Shown: positions 1-10,357, counted from the stretch's first letter. The stretch: 64,000 nt of DNA from Bradyrhizobium commune (GCF_015624505.1 NZ_CP061379.1:4340001-4404000); one strand, 5' to 3'. The notes: generated by a model not told the origin, from the letters alone. Numbers and translations: made by a program.

Positions 1-534
1 GTCTACGCCGCCGGCCACACCATCGGCGCGCATACCTGGTCGCACGCCAATCTCAACAACAAGAAGCTGACCGAACAGCAGAAGAAGGACGAGATCGAGA
101 AAGGCTTCTCGGCGGTGAAATGGGCGCTCGGCGGCATCTCGCCCTCGCCGTTCTTCCGCTTCCCGGCGCTCCAGCATCCGCCGGAGATGGTCACCTATCT
201 CGGCAACCGCAACGTCGCGATCTTCTCCTGCGATCTCGACTCCTTCGACTTCAAGGCGTCCAAGCCCGAGAAGGTGATCGACACCGTGATGAAGAAGCTC
301 GACAAGCTCGGCAAGGGCATCATCCTGATGCACGACTTCCAGAAGCACACGGCCGAAGCCCTGCCCGAGCTGTTGAACCGCCTCAAGGCCGGCGGCTTCA
401 AGGTGGTGGCGATGCGTGCCAAGACCCCGGTCGCGACGCTGCCCGAATACGACCAGGAGCTTCTCAAGGACGTCAAGCTGCCGACGGTGAGCCAGCGACC
501 GGTCAATTCCGTGGTGACGACGGTCTCTGAGTAG
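1..534 (+). CDS. Polysaccharide deacetylase family protein, 3' part (5' end outside window)
   Basis: The frame is open from the first base, and 177 C-terminal residues are visible. A GAHTWSHANL segment near visible residue 9 matches the metal-binding H-(S/T)-x-x-H motif of NodB-type polysaccharide deacetylases, and the later ILMHDF segment fits the end of that fold. Family members remove N- or O-acetyl groups from chitin-like oligosaccharides, peptidoglycan or exopolysaccharide. The first catalytic motif (the Asp-Asp stretch) lies upstream of the window, so substrate and export signal cannot be judged. The gene ends 9 bases before the DHFR-like gene on the same strand, and the two may be cotranscribed. 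Confidence 0.85.
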   Translation, partial: VYAAGHTIGAHTWSHANLNNKKLTEQQKKDEIEKGFSAVKWALGGISPSPFFRFPALQHPPEMVTYLGNRNVAIFSCDLDSFDFKASKPEKVIDTVMKKLDKLGKGIILMHDFQKHTAEALPELLNRLKAGGFKVVAMRAKTPVATLPEYDQELLKDVKLPTVSQRPVNSVVTTVSE

Positions 535-543
535 CCGTCACCC

Positions 544-1098
544 TTGTCTTTCCATTTCGAAGGCTACGTCATCGTCTCGGCGGACGGCATGCTTGCCGAC
601 GCGCATCGTGTCATGCCCGACAGCCTGAAGTTCGAGGGCGACAAGCGCTTCTTCGAACAGGCACTCGATCATGCCACGCTGATCGTGCACGGCCGTCACT
701 CGCATGAGCAGCAAGCCAACTCGCCGAAGCGCAAGCGGCTCATCACGACCCGCAAGATCAAGGCGCCCACCGTCGACCCGGAGATGCCGAACGCGACGTT
801 GTGGAATCCCGCTCACGCGAGCTTCGCGGAGGCCTGCGCTTTTGCCGACGTCGCCACCGGCACGGTCGCGATCATCGGCGGTCCCGTCATGTTCGACATG
901 TTCATGGATCGCTACGACACGTTCTGGCTGTCGGAGGCTCCGCATGTTCGCCTGCCCGACGGCGAAGCCTGCTTTGTCGGCGTGCCGGAACGGACGCCGC
1001 ACGAGGTGCTGGCTTCACACGGGATGAAGCCCGGCGCGCCGTATCTGCTCGATGCCGCGCATGACGTCACCGTCACGCCATGGCGCAGGGTGGGTTAG
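544..1098 (+). CDS. Dihydrofolate reductase-like (RibD C-terminal fold) protein
   Basis: This 184-residue protein opens with a beta-strand and a VSADGMLAD segment, resembling the VSLDGxxAG start of the DHFR/RibD C-terminal superfamily. It also has a TLIVHGRHSHE segment and an AIIGGPVMFDMF segment matching the family's IIGGxxLF nucleotide-binding turn. NADPH-dependent reductase activity is a family inference and the substrate is unknown. The proposed start is TTG at 544; the next in-frame ATG would remove the first strand. It lies 9 bases behind the deacetylase gene. It is not a canonical folA, since the classical substrate-pocket residues are not evident. Confidence 0.65.
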   Translation: MSFHFEGYVIVSADGMLADAHRVMPDSLKFEGDKRFFEQALDHATLIVHGRHSHEQQANSPKRKRLITTRKIKAPTVDPEMPNATLWNPAHASFAEACAFADVATGTVAIIGGPVMFDMFMDRYDTFWLSEAPHVRLPDGEACFVGVPERTPHEVLASHGMKPGAPYLLDAAHDVTVTPWRRVG

Positions 1099-1102
1099 CC
1101 TC

Positions 1103-1555
1103 TCAGACGTCACCATATGCGGCCTCGACCGGGCGTGTGGCGCGGCCGTAGCCCATGATCATGAAGAGCGCGCCGATGATCGAGAGATTCTTCAGCGCAT
1201 CGACCAGCATCTTGCCATTGTCGGGCGCCGCCTGATTCCAGAAATCATAGAAGAAGAAGGTCGCGACTGCGACATAGATGATCAGCAGCATCGCAAAGAA
1301 ACGCGCGCCGAAGTTCAAGGCGATCATCAGCCCCGCGATGATCTCGAGCCCACCGACCGCGATCGCCAGCAGCTGCGGCGTGGTCATGGCGGTCGCTGTC
1401 TCGATCTGCTTGGCGTAGGGCGCGATCACGTCAGGCACCACGACCTTGGCGGCGATGAAATCGGCGGTCGCCTGGATGGCAAAGAGCTTGGTCGCGCCCG
1501 TGTAGATGAACAGCACGGCGAACAGGATCCGCCCGAAAGTCACGAACGCTGGCAT
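1103..1555 (-). CDS. DoxX family membrane protein
   Basis: This 150-residue integral membrane protein has four hydrophobic helices, at about residues 5-22, 62-80, 84-102 and 120-136. The N-terminal FGRILFAVLFIYTGATKLF segment matches the start of DoxX/DoxD proteins, whose members include terminal-oxidase-associated subunits and many uncharacterised small membrane proteins. The 3' end lies 4 bases from the end of the convergent DHFR-like gene. Nothing in the neighbourhood points to a particular redox partner, so only the family can be named. Confidence 0.8.
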   Translation of the reverse strand: MPAFVTFGRILFAVLFIYTGATKLFAIQATADFIAAKVVVPDVIAPYAKQIETATAMTTPQLLAIAVGGLEIIAGLMIALNFGARFFAMLLIIYVAVATFFFYDFWNQAAPDNGKMLVDALKNLSIIGALFMIMGYGRATRPVEAAYGDV

Positions 1556-1682
1556 GATCGGCCTCTTGGCAAAGCGCTAAAGCACGGGATGCGCGTGGTG
1601 ATTATGATGAGTCCGTTTGCGGTTTTCAAACGGGGAAATGGAGAACTACGACTAATTCAAGGTTGGCTGCGCGGGTGGTGCT

Positions 1683-1817
1683 CCTTCTCCCCTTGTGGGA
1701 GAAGGTGGCGCGAAGCGCCGGATGAGGGGTCTCTATCCGCGAGTTCAATTTTGAGAGGTGACTCGCGGATAGATACCCCTCACCCGTCTCGCCGCTAACG
1801 CGGGGGAGAGGGTGAGG
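1683..1817. repeat. Palindromic intergenic repeat element
   Basis: Three nested hairpins fill most of the gap between maeB and doxX. The first pairs CCTTCTCCC at 1683-1691 with GGGAGAAGG at 1697-1705. The largest has 21-bp arms at 1724-1744 and 1761-1781 with one mismatch. The third pairs CCTCACCC at 1778-1785 with GGGTGAGG at 1810-1817. The layout resembles dispersed palindromic elements that I recall from Bradyrhizobium intergenic DNA. It lies just downstream of maeB and could end or protect that transcript. Confidence 0.75.
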
Positions 1818-1824
1818 ATCGCCC

Positions 1825-4134
1825 CTACGTGAACAAAGTCGGCTGCTGCCGCGCCGCACGCTCCTGCGCTTCGACCACCGCAACCGCCGTCATGTTGAGG
1901 ATGCCGCGCGCGGTGACCGAGGGGGTCAGGATATGCGCCGGGCGCGCCGGGCCGATCAGGATCGGGCCGACGGGGAGCGCGTCGGCGAGCGACTTGATCA
2001 TCTGGTAGGCGACGTTGGCGGTGTCGAGGCTCGGCATGATCATGATGTTCGCCTCGCCCTCGAGCTTGGAGTGCGGCAGCACCATTTTTCGCGCCGCAGC
2101 CGAGAGTGCGGTATCGCCCTGCATCTCGCCGTCGGCCTCGATCTCGGGATGCTTCTCCTTCAAGAGCTGGGTCGCGCGCCGCATCTTGCGCGAGGAGTCG
2201 GTGTCATAGCTGCCGAAATCGGAGTGCGAGACGAACGCGATCTTGGGCTTGAGCGCGAAGCGCTGGACATGGACCGCCGCGAGCGAGGCGATCTCGGCGA
2301 GCTCTTCCGCGGTCGGATTGGGACGCACCTGGGTGTCGGCGACGAAGAAGGCACCCTTGCTGGTGATCAGCAGCGCCAGCGCCGCGTAGTCGCTGATCCC
2401 GGGCGAGAAGCCGACGATCTCGCGGACATGCCGCAGATGGTGCATGTAGCGGCCCTCGACGCCGCAGAGCATGGCGTCCGCCTCCCCGCGCGTCACCGCC
2501 AGCGCCGCGATCACCGTGTTGTTGGTGCGCACCACCGTCCGCGCCGCGTCCGGCGTCACGCCGCGGCGGCCGGCGACCTCGACATAGGACTGGACGTAGG
2601 AGCGGTAGCGCGGATCGTCCTCGGGATTGATGAGATCAAAATCCTTGCCCGCCCGGATCTGAAGGCCGAAGCGCTTGATGCGCGCCTCCACCACCGAGGG
2701 ACGGCCGACCAAGATCGGCCGCGCCAGATTCTCCTCCAGCACCACTTGCGTCGCGCGCAACACGCGCTCGTCCTCGCCTTCGGCGTAAATCACGCGCACC
2801 GGCTGGGTCTTGGCCTTGGCGAACATCGGCTTCATGACGATGCCGGAGCGGAAGGCGAAGCGCTCGAGCAGCGCGGTGTATTCGTCGAAATTGGTGATGG
2901 GGCGCGTCGCCACGCCCGATTCCATCGCGGCTTTCGCAACCGCCGGCGAAATGCGCAGAATCAACCGAGGATCAAACGGGCTCGGGATCAGCGAGCCCGG
3001 ACCAAAGCCTTGGGTTTCGCCGGTATCAAAACCCTGCGCCACTGCATCCGACGGCGCCTCGCGCGCGAGCTGCGCGATGGCTTCGACGGCGGCGTGCTTC
3101 ATCTCCTCGTTGATCGCGGTGGCGCCGACATCGAGCGCGCCGCGGAAGATGAAGGGGAAGCAGAGGACGTTGTTGACCTGGTTCGGATAGTCCGAGCGCC
3201 CGGTGCAGATCATGGCGTCGGGGCGCGCCGCGCGCGCCTCCTCCGGCATGATCTCCGGCGTTGGGTTCGCAAGCGCCATGATCAGCGGCTTGTCGCCCAT
3301 CGCCTTGGCCATCTCCGGCTTGAGCACGCCGGGAGCCGAGAGCCCGATGAAGATGTCGGCGCCGCCGATGACGTCGCCGAGCGTGCGCTTGTCGGTCTTC
3401 TGCGCATAAACCGCCTTCCAGCGGTCCATCTGGGTGTTGCGTCCGTCATAGACCAGGCCGTCGATGTCGCAGACCCAGATGTTCTTGCGCTGCGCGCCCA
3501 TCGACACCAGGAGATTGAGGGTCGCGATCGCGGCTGCGCCAGCCCCCGAGGCCACGATCTTGACGTCGGACAGCTTCTTGCCGTTCAGCCTGAGACCATT
3601 GGTGATGGCGGCGGCGACGATGATCGCGGTGCCGTGCTGGTCGTCATGGAAGACCGGGATCTTCATGCGCTCCTTCAGCTGCGCCTCGATCTCGAAACAT
3701 TCCGGTCCGCGGATGTCCTCAAGGTTGATGCCGCCGAAGGTCGGCTCGAGCGCGGCCACGGTCTCGACCACGCGGCTGATGGTGTCGGCGGCGATCTCGA
3801 TGTCGAACACGTCGATGCCGGCGAATTTCTTGAACAGGACCGCCTTGCCTTCCATCACCGGCTTGGAAGCAAGCGGACCGATATTGCCGAGACCCAGCAC
3901 CGCGGTGCCGTTCGAGACCACGGCGACCAGATTGGCGCGGGTCGTGAGCGAAGCGGCTTCCGCCGGGTTCTTGGCGATCTCGGTACAGGCCGCGGCGACG
4001 CCCGGAGAATAGGCAAGCGCGAGGTCGCGCTGGTTGGCGAGCGGCTTGCTCGCCTGAATCTCGAGCTTTCCCGGGCGCGGCAGACGGTGATAGGCCAGCG
4101 CCGCCTGGTGGAGATCATCAGAATAGGACGACAT
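1825..4134 (-). CDS. maeB: NADP-dependent malic enzyme with C-terminal phosphotransacetylase-like domain
   Basis: At 769 residues this has the length of the two-domain bacterial malic enzymes. Residues 1 to about 430 form the malic enzyme part: [13 protein letters not shown] at 41-53, FHDDQHGTA at 162-170 and a GAGAAA dinucleotide-binding turn at about 197-202. Residues from about 440 to the end resemble phosphate acetyltransferase, a domain usually considered regulatory, since acetyl-CoA inhibits the rhizobial enzymes. The reaction is oxidative decarboxylation of malate to pyruvate with NADPH formation. A DME-type NAD enzyme of similar layout cannot be excluded without comparing cofactor-site residues. 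It is transcribed alone, and its stop lies next to a palindromic repeat. Confidence 0.93.
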   Translation of the reverse strand: MSSYSDDLHQAALAYHRLPRPGKLEIQASKPLANQRDLALAYSPGVAAACTEIAKNPAEAASLTTRANLVAVVSNGTAVLGLGNIGPLASKPVMEGKAVLFKKFAGIDVFDIEIAADTISRVVETVAALEPTFGGINLEDIRGPECFEIEAQLKERMKIPVFHDDQHGTAIIVAAAITNGLRLNGKKLSDVKIVASGAGAAAIATLNLLVSMGAQRKNIWVCDIDGLVYDGRNTQMDRWKAVYAQKTDKRTLGDVIGGADIFIGLSAPGVLKPEMAKAMGDKPLIMALANPTPEIMPEEARAARPDAMICTGRSDYPNQVNNVLCFPFIFRGALDVGATAINEEMKHAAVEAIAQLAREAPSDAVAQGFDTGETQGFGPGSLIPSPFDPRLILRISPAVAKAAMESGVATRPITNFDEYTALLERFAFRSGIVMKPMFAKAKTQPVRVIYAEGEDERVLRATQVVLEENLARPILVGRPSVVEARIKRFGLQIRAGKDFDLINPEDDPRYRSYVQSYVEVAGRRGVTPDAARTVVRTNNTVIAALAVTRGEADAMLCGVEGRYMHHLRHVREIVGFSPGISDYAALALLITSKGAFFVADTQVRPNPTAEELAEIASLAAVHVQRFALKPKIAFVSHSDFGSYDTDSSRKMRRATQLLKEKHPEIEADGEMQGDTALSAAARKMVLPHSKLEGEANIMIMPSLDTANVAYQMIKSLADALPVGPILIGPARPAHILTPSVTARGILNMTAVAVVEAQERAARQQPTLFT

Positions 4135-4375
4135 GCGGTATCTTGCCTCGCGTTACCGGCCTCAGAATGTCCCGGCTTGCCCCGCGGGTCGCGGTATTCC
4201 GGGTCATGGAAACGGGATCAAGCACGGCCGGCGCCCCGGTGGCAACATCGGATTGCTGATCCATTAACAGATCGCACGTTCAAATATCTGAAAGCGCTAG
4301 CTTTCTCTAGACGGTACAGCGCTTTGCGAATATGGCAGGTTGCGCAGTGCAAAATGGGCAACTGGAGCTGAGGAC

Positions 4376-6346
4376 ATGAAGCGAATCCTGATCGGCCTGA
4401 TCGCAGTGGCCGTGCTGGCCGCGGGCGGATGGTTCGGCTTCAATCTCTATGTCCAGCATCGCGTCACCACCGCGGTCGAAGCGACCTTCGATCGGCTTCG
4501 CGCCGGCGGCGGCAAGGCCAGTCATGGCAAGGTGGCGTTCGACCTGACAAACCGCACGCTGACGATCGAGGATATTGCAATCGAGCCTGCCGAGCAGCCG
4601 CAGGCGCATGTCAAGATCGCCGCCATCAAGGGCGCAGGCATCCGCCAGGTCGACGACAGTCGCTTTACCGCCGACAGCATCGATATCAGGGGTTTCGAAG
4701 TTGCCCTGGACGAGGTCGGCCCCGGCAAGCTGAAGGCCTCCTACAAGGTCCCGCAACTGACCATGCGGGATTACGCCGGCCCGATTCACACGCCGAACCC
4801 GCCGTCGACGGGCTCCCTGATCGACATGTATCGATTTGTCCTCGATCAGTACGCGAATGTGACCGCATCTTCCGTCACGGCCCCGACCATCACCATCGCC
4901 TTCGATGCCGGCAAAGGCGCCGGCGGCAACGGCGAGGTCGTCTATTCCGGTCTGGCGGTCCAGAAGCTCGCCCAGGGCAAGATGGACGCGATGAAGGCGG
5001 ACCGTGCCACCTTCACGATCGACGTGCCGCAGCCGGGCAAAGCGGACAAGCTGACCGGCGAGATGTCCGACATCATCATCAATGATTTCGACTCGACCGC
5101 GATTGCTGCCGCGCTCGATCCGCAGAAGGCCAACGACGACAGCTATCATCGCGTGTACGGGCAGATCTCGACCGGCTCTTATGTGGCGACGTCGACGCTC
5201 GGCATGAAGATGCAGGTCGACGGAGTCTCCGCCACCGACATCGCGGTCAAGCCGTCAAAATTCCGGCCGGCCGAGATCCTGGAGCTGCTCCCGGCGGACC
5301 GCTCGGTTCTGCCGACGCCGGCGCAATCGCGCGAGATGATGGAGAAGGTCGCCAATTTCTATGAGGGCCTTCGCGTCGGCAAGATCGAGATCGGCACCAT
5401 GTCGATGACGACCCCGCAAGGGACGCCGCGGCTGAGGGCGATCAAATATCAGGAGGGCGAGCTTGCGGTCGAAGGCCTCGACGCGCCGACGCCGCAAGGG
5501 CAAATCAAGATGGAGCGCTTCGCGCTCAAATCGTTCAGCGTGGCGAACCTGCTGCGCTGGGCGGCGGGCTTCTCCAATCCCGGCCAGCCGCCATCGCCCG
5601 ACAAGATGCTGGGCCTGTTCAGGGTGCTGGACGGCGCCGAGATCAAGGGCGTGGTCTCGCCCTACAAGAACACGCGACAGCTCATCACCATCGATACGAT
5701 CGACCTGAACTGGGGCCAGCTGGTCGGATCGATCCCGAGCAAGGCCAATCTGGTCGTGAAAATGGTGACGCCCACCGACCCGACCAATCCGGCGCAGCGG
5801 GCGCTGACCATGGCCGGCCTCGACAAGCTCGCGATCGACCTCGATCTCGGCGCCGTCTGGACCGAGTCTTCCGGCGCCTTCACGCTGACGCCCGCCACGA
5901 TTGAACTCGGAAATCTTGCCAAGGCGCAAGGCCGCCTCGCGCTTGCCAACGTGCCGCGCGACATCTTCTCGCCCGATCCGGCGCAGGTCATGGGGCAGGC
6001 GCGGCAGATCGAGGCCGGCGCGATCGAGCTCTCCTTGCGCGACAGTGGCGTGGTCGATCTCGTGGTCGCGACGTTCGCGCGCGCCCAGAATGTCGGCCGC
6101 GACGCCGCGCGCAGCGCCATCGTCGACATGATCCGCGCCCAGGGCGAGAAGATCGCGGCCTCCAATCTCGATGCCAAGGCGGCGGTCGATGCGGTCGCGA
6201 GCTTCGTCGCGACCTCGGGCCAGACGCTCACGATCAAGCTGACGCCGCTCGGCAAGGTGCCGCTGGTCCAGCTGATGGATGCCCTGAACAGCGAGCCGGT
6301 CGTCGCACTCGCGCAATTCCGGATCGAGGCCTCGACGGGGCTGTAG
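4376..6346 (+). CDS. Membrane-anchored protein of unknown function (AsmA-like appearance)
   Basis: This 656-residue protein has a single N-terminal membrane segment (about residues 4-22, LIGLIAVAVLAAGGWFGFN), followed by a long, mostly beta-strand-like extracytoplasmic region. Repeated patterns such as LTIEDIAI, SIDIRGFEVAL and VSATDIAVKP are typical of AsmA/DUF748-type periplasmic proteins linked to envelope lipid handling, but I do not see a decisive signature. The ATG at 4376 was chosen because GGAG/GAGG precedes it at suitable spacing and the hydrophobic segment then begins at once. It is divergent from maeB and convergent with aspS. The function is unknown. Confidence 0.75.
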   Translation: MKRILIGLIAVAVLAAGGWFGFNLYVQHRVTTAVEATFDRLRAGGGKASHGKVAFDLTNRTLTIEDIAIEPAEQPQAHVKIAAIKGAGIRQVDDSRFTADSIDIRGFEVALDEVGPGKLKASYKVPQLTMRDYAGPIHTPNPPSTGSLIDMYRFVLDQYANVTASSVTAPTITIAFDAGKGAGGNGEVVYSGLAVQKLAQGKMDAMKADRATFTIDVPQPGKADKLTGEMSDIIINDFDSTAIAAALDPQKANDDSYHRVYGQISTGSYVATSTLGMKMQVDGVSATDIAVKPSKFRPAEILELLPADRSVLPTPAQSREMMEKVANFYEGLRVGKIEIGTMSMTTPQGTPRLRAIKYQEGELAVEGLDAPTPQGQIKMERFALKSFSVANLLRWAAGFSNPGQPPSPDKMLGLFRVLDGAEIKGVVSPYKNTRQLITIDTIDLNWGQLVGSIPSKANLVVKMVTPTDPTNPAQRALTMAGLDKLAIDLDLGAVWTESSGAFTLTPATIELGNLAKAQGRLALANVPRDIFSPDPAQVMGQARQIEAGAIELSLRDSGVVDLVVATFARAQNVGRDAARSAIVDMIRAQGEKIAASNLDAKAAVDAVASFVATSGQTLTIKLTPLGKVPLVQLMDALNSEPVVALAQFRIEASTGL

Positions 6347-6354
6347 TTGATCCC

Positions 6355-6486
6355 GTGTCCCGGACGCGGCGCGGCATGAAATGACGCGACGCAGAGCCGG
6401 GACCCAGAGAGGCCGCAGTTCGCGTCGACATGGGCCCCGGCTCAGCAGCGCACCGCTGAAGAAGCGCTGCGCTGCGTCCGGGGCAC
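6355..6486. repeat. Palindromic repeat between convergent genes
   Basis: Arms at 6355-6367 and 6474-6486 are 13-bp inverted copies with one mismatch. An inner inverted pair (GAGCCGGGACCC near 6394 and GGGCCCCGGCTC near 6433) gives a second stem. The element fills the gap between the 4376-6346 gene and aspS, so it could act as a bidirectional terminator. The sequence resembles a dispersed repeat that I recall from Bradyrhizobium genomes; I cannot confirm copy number here. Confidence 0.7.
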
Positions 6487-6490
6487 GAAA

Positions 6491-8350
6491 TCACTTCTGC
6501 GGCAGGTTCACCCGTACGTGCAGCTCGCGGAGCTGTTTTGTCGTCGCTTCCGACGGCGCGCCCATCAGCAGGTCCATGGCCTGCTGGTTCATCGGGAACA
6601 GCGAGATCTCGCGCAAATTCGTGGCGCCGCAGAGCAGCATCACGATGCGGTCGACGCCCGCGGCCATGCCGCCATGCGGCGGCGCGCCGTACTGGAAGGC
6701 ACGGTACATGCCGCCGAAGCGGTCGACCACTTCCTGCTCGCCGTAACCTGCGATCTCGAACGCCTTCACCATCGCTTCAGGCACGTGGTTGCGGATGCCG
6801 CCCGAGGCGATCTCGTAGCCGTTGCAGGTGATGTCGTACTGGAACGCCTTGATGGTCAGCGGGTCCTGGCCCCTGAGCGCATCGAGGCCGCCCTGCGGCA
6901 TCGAAAACGGGTTGTGCGAGAAGTCGACTTTCTTGTCGTCCTCGTTGTACTCGTACATCGGGAAATCGACGATCCAGGCGAGCTCGAACCGCTCCTTGTC
7001 GGTGAGGTTCAGCTCCTCGCCGACCTTGTTGCGGGCCAACCCAGAAAACTTCCAGAACTTGTCGGGATCGCCGGCGACGAAGAAGGCGGCATCGCCGTCC
7101 TTGACGCCGATCTGTGCGCGGATCGCTTCAGTGCGCTCCCGGCCTATATTGTTGGCTAGGGGTCCTCTGCCTCGCGGGGCCAACAGGCTCTCCGATGGCA
7201 GAGAGCCCGGGTCAACCTTCTCAAAGGCCTTCTCTACTGCCTCGCGTACCGAGCCTTCTTCAGCTCCCTTTGCCCACATGATGTAGCCCAGCCCAGGCTG
7301 GCCCTCACCCTGCGCCCACGAGTTCATGCGGTCGCAGAAGGCGCGCGAACCCCCGCCCGTGGCCGGGATCGCCCAGACCTGGTTCTTGGGGTCTTCGAGC
7401 ATGCGCGCAAAGACCTTGAAGCCGGAGCCACGAAAATGCTCGGAGACGTCCTGCATCTCGATGGGGTTGCGCAGGTCCGGCTTGTCGCTGCCGTATTTGC
7501 GCAGCGCTTCGGCGAACGGAATGCGGCGCCAGTTCTTGGTCACCGGCTTGCCCTTGGCGAACTCCTCAAACACGCCGGTGATGACCGGCTCCATCGCCGC
7601 GAACACGTCGTCCTGCGTGACAAAGCTCATCTCGACGTCGAGCTGGTAGAATTCACCCGGTAGACGATCGGCGCGCGGGTCCTCGTCGCGGAAGCAGGGC
7701 GCGATCTGGAAGTAGCGGTCGAAGCCCGACATCATCAAGAGTTGCTTGTACTGCTGCGGCGCCTGCGGCAGCGCGTAGAACTTGCCGGGATGGATGCGCG
7801 AGGGCACCAGGAAGTCGCGCGCGCCTTCCGGCGAGGACGCGGTCAGGATCGGGGTGTTGAACTCGAAGAAACCCTGCCCCTCCATGCGCCGGCGCATCGA
7901 CTTGATGATCTCGACGCGCGTCATGATGTTCTGATGCAACTTCTCACGACGCAAATCGAGGAAGCGGTACTTCAGGCGGATGTCCTCGGGATATTCCTGG
8001 TCGCCGAACACCGGCAGCGGCAAATCGCCGGCCGGGCCCAGCACCTCGATCTCGCTGACATAGATCTCGATCTTGCCGGTCGGCAGATCGTCATTGTCGG
8101 TGCCTTCGGGGCGACGGCGGACCTTGCCGTCCATCTTGACCACGAATTCCGAGCGCAGCTTTTCGGCCTGCGCAAACGCCGGCGAGTCCGGATCGACCAC
8201 GCACTGGGTCAGGCCGTAATGGTCGCGCAGGTCGATGAACAGCACGCCGCCATGGTCGCGCACGCGATGGACCCAGCCCGAGAGGCGGATGGCCTCGCCG
8301 ATGTTGCTCTCGCGGAGCGCGCCGCATGTGTGTGACCGGTAGCGATGCAT
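6491..8350 (-). CDS. aspS: Aspartyl-tRNA synthetase (Asp/Asn-type) with a ~29-residue insertion
   Basis: This is a class II synthetase. The N-terminal OB-fold anticodon-binding domain holds [19 protein letters not shown], and motif 2 appears as [19 protein letters not shown]. The C-terminal motif 3 lies in [11 protein letters not shown]. Activity is charging of tRNA-Asp, probably also tRNA-Asn in alphaproteobacteria that use the amidotransferase route. The protein is 619 residues, whereas the related Rhodopseudomonas enzyme is about 590 as I recall it. The extra residues lie between GYIMW and GPLANNIG, within 7166-7273, in the bacterial GAD-domain region. Flanking blocks look intact, so the enzyme should be functional. 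Confidence 0.97.
   Translation of the reverse strand: MHRYRSHTCGALRESNIGEAIRLSGWVHRVRDHGGVLFIDLRDHYGLTQCVVDPDSPAFAQAEKLRSEFVVKMDGKVRRRPEGTDNDDLPTGKIEIYVSEIEVLGPAGDLPLPVFGDQEYPEDIRLKYRFLDLRREKLHQNIMTRVEIIKSMRRRMEGQGFFEFNTPILTASSPEGARDFLVPSRIHPGKFYALPQAPQQYKQLLMMSGFDRYFQIAPCFRDEDPRADRLPGEFYQLDVEMSFVTQDDVFAAMEPVITGVFEEFAKGKPVTKNWRRIPFAEALRKYGSDKPDLRNPIEMQDVSEHFRGSGFKVFARMLEDPKNQVWAIPATGGGSRAFCDRMNSWAQGEGQPGLGYIMWAKGAEEGSVREAVEKAFEKVDPGSLPSESLLAPRGRGPLANNIGRERTEAIRAQIGVKDGDAAFFVAGDPDKFWKFSGLARNKVGEELNLTDKERFELAWIVDFPMYEYNEDDKKVDFSHNPFSMPQGGLDALRGQDPLTIKAFQYDITCNGYEIASGGIRNHVPEAMVKAFEIAGYGEQEVVDRFGGMYRAFQYGAPPHGGMAAGVDRIVMLLCGATNLREISLFPMNQQAMDLLMGAPSEATTKQLRELHVRVNLPQK
7166..7273 (-). other. In-frame palindrome-bearing insert within aspS
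   Basis: The 36 codons between the GYIMW and GPLANNIG blocks replace about 7 residues in the related enzyme I remember, a net gain of 29. The DNA carries a perfect 7-bp hairpin, GGCTCTC at 7186-7192 and GAGAGCC at 7201-7207. A competing inverted pair is CTCTGCC at 7165-7171 and GGCAGAG at 7197-7203. Codons such as GTA, TTT and GTT are more frequent here than in the flanks. The encoded stretch ([18 protein letters not shown] and on) is charged and probably helical. Confidence 0.6.
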
Positions 8351-8546
8351 GGTCGTCCCAAAATCAATGTCGGAGGAAGCGAATCGGACGGCCTGTCACG
8401 GTCGGTCCGAAGTTGCGGCAGGGTTTACCCGACGAGGCCGGAGGCGGCAACCAAGGGAACGGCCTGATTTGGGGCCGAACCGTCCATTTTTGGACAATCA
8501 AGGCTCAAGCCTTTGCCATCAGGCGTTCCAGCCCTATCTTGGGGCT

Positions 8547-10025
8547 ATGACCGTCCATTTCCCCTTCCAAAACTCCTATTCCGCGCTGCCGGACAGCTTC
8601 TTTGCCCGCGTCGCGCCGACCCCTGTCGCCGCCCCTCGGCTGATCAAGCTGAACCGGCCGCTGGCGATCCAGCTCGGGCTCGATCCGGACCTCTTGGAAA
8701 CCCCCGAGGGCGCCGAGATCCTGGCCGGCAAGACGGTTCCCGCCGGGGCCGATCCCATCGCCATGGCCTATGCCGGCCATCAGTTCGGGCATTTCGTACC
8801 CCAGCTCGGAGACGGCCGTGCCATCCTGCTCGGCGAGGTCATCGACAGGGACGGCGTCCGCCGCGACATCCAGCTCAAGGGAAGCGGCCCCACCCCGTTC
8901 TCCCGCCGCGGCGACGGCCGCGCCGCGCTCGGCCCTGTGCTGCGCGAATACATCGTCAGCGAAGCGATGTTCGCGCTCGGCATCCCGACCACACGCTCGC
9001 TTGCCGCCGTCATCACCGGCGAGCCCGTGATCCGCGAGACCGTGCTGCCCGGCGCCGTGCTGACGCGCGTGGCAGCGAGCCATATCCGCGTCGGCACCTT
9101 TCAGTTCTTCGCCGCCCGTCGTGATACCGGCGCGATCCGCCGGCTCGCTGACCACGTCATCACGCGCCACTACCCGGAGCTGTTGACCGCGGAGCGCCCG
9201 TATCATGCGCTGCTCGCCGGCGTCGTCGCGCGCCAGGCCGAGCTCGTCGCGCGCTGGTTGCTGGTCGGCTTTATCCATGGCGTGATGAACACCGACAACT
9301 CATCGATATCAGGCGAAACCATCGACTACGGCCCCTGCGCCTTCATGGATGCCTACAATCCCGGACAGGTGTTCTCCTCGATCGACGAGATGGGCCGCTA
9401 CGCCTACGCCAACCAGCCGCGCATCGCGCTATGGAATCTGACGCGGCTCGCCGAATGCCTGCTGCCGCTGTTCTCCGACGACCAGGAGAAGGCGGTCGAG
9501 CAGGCGCAGGAGATTCTTGGCGCGTTCCCCGAGATCTTCAGCAAGGCCTATCAGGCCGGTCTGCGCAAGAAGGTCGGCCTGTTCACGGAGCGTGACGGCG
9601 ATGAGGCGCTGATCCAGGACCTGCTCGACGCCATGGCCAAGAACCAGGCCGACTTCACCCTCACTTTCCGCAAGCTCGGTGACGCGGCAGGCGATGAGGC
9701 CGGCGCCGCCGACGTCCGCGCGCAGTTCATGGATCCCGCGGCCTTTGATGAGTGGGCCAAGCGCTGGCGCGAGCGCACGGCGCTGGAGCCGCACACCGCG
9801 ACCGAACGGCAAGCTGCGATGAACGCCGTCAATCCGCTGTTCATCCCGCGCAACCACCGCGTCGAAGCCGTGATCCAGGCCGCGGTGAACAACGACGACT
9901 ACGCGCCGTTCGAGGAATTGGTGAAGGTGCTGGCCAAGCCATACCAGGAGCAACCGGACTACGCCGCCTACGCCGATCCGCCGCTGCCGGACCAGCTTGT
10001 GTTGCAGACGTTTTGCGGGACGTGA
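8547..10025 (+). CDS. selO: Protein adenylyltransferase SelO (YdiU/UPF0061 family)
   Basis: This 492-residue pseudokinase-fold protein is expected to transfer AMP from ATP to Ser/Thr/Tyr of target proteins, with a proposed role in oxidative stress. Family blocks visible are [40 protein letters not shown] (phosphate binding) and [20 protein letters not shown] (metal binding and catalytic Asp). The C-terminus is FCGT followed by TGA; Cys stands near where animal homologues carry selenocysteine. The ATG at 8547 gives [11 protein letters not shown], the usual SelO start; an upstream in-frame ATG would add non-homologous residues. It is divergent from aspS. Confidence 0.95.
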   Translation: MTVHFPFQNSYSALPDSFFARVAPTPVAAPRLIKLNRPLAIQLGLDPDLLETPEGAEILAGKTVPAGADPIAMAYAGHQFGHFVPQLGDGRAILLGEVIDRDGVRRDIQLKGSGPTPFSRRGDGRAALGPVLREYIVSEAMFALGIPTTRSLAAVITGEPVIRETVLPGAVLTRVAASHIRVGTFQFFAARRDTGAIRRLADHVITRHYPELLTAERPYHALLAGVVARQAELVARWLLVGFIHGVMNTDNSSISGETIDYGPCAFMDAYNPGQVFSSIDEMGRYAYANQPRIALWNLTRLAECLLPLFSDDQEKAVEQAQEILGAFPEIFSKAYQAGLRKKVGLFTERDGDEALIQDLLDAMAKNQADFTLTFRKLGDAAGDEAGAADVRAQFMDPAAFDEWAKRWRERTALEPHTATERQAAMNAVNPLFIPRNHRVEAVIQAAVNNDDYAPFEELVKVLAKPYQEQPDYAAYADPPLPDQLVLQTFCGT

Positions 10026-10357
10026 GGCGCGCCGGGCTTCGCACGCGCCCTTCCGTCGAGCCGACTGCTGCGCGCTGCTGCGGATTTTCCGATGGTGGCA
10101 TCATGCCCCTGTTTTGCCCGACGAGTCAAATTATGTCGAAAGACGCGTAAGCCGTTGTCCCGACAACCTTCGGCTACTGTGCATGGGGTTGTTTTCGATA
10201 TTTGTGTGATGCGGCTCGGCGCCCTCGCCGGAACGTCCTGTGGAATTCGGGACGGGCGGAACCGCTGTCATCAAACTGAAACACTCGCACTCTAACGGCC
10301 TGTCAGGGCCGTCTTGCCGGAGGCGCCCACCCTCCAACAGTCCCTGACAAGCGCGCC
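10026..10357. other. 332-bp intergenic region with dispersed-repeat-like sequence and promoter of the ugp operon
   Basis: No convincing gene is seen. The stretch at about 10090-10205 (around TGCCCCTGTTTTGCCCGACG and GCATGGGGTTGTTTTCG) resembles an intergenic sequence that I remember recurring in Bradyrhizobium chromosomes. The right part carries the candidate Pho box at 10265-10282 and a possible -10 at 10289-10294 ahead of the metallophosphoesterase gene. Confidence 0.5.
10265..10282 (+). promoter_or_regulatory. Candidate Pho box (PhoB operator) upstream of phosphodiesterase-ugp operon
   Basis: The site reads CTGTCAT-CAAA-CTGAAAC. The first half matches the PhoB half-site CTGTCAT at 7 of 7 positions and the second at 5 of 7, with the canonical 4-base spacer (11-bp repeat period). 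TCTAAC at 10289-10294 could be the -10 element. The downstream genes (phosphoesterase, glycerol-3-phosphate-type transporter) are classic Pho-regulon functions, which supports the call. Confidence 0.6.

Noticed and set aside
1933..4371. A very long plus-strand open frame (about 800 codons) opposite maeB
   Set aside because: It is the antisense shadow of maeB in high-GC DNA. The translation is Arg/Asp/His/Gly-rich with no domain, and maeB is unmistakable.
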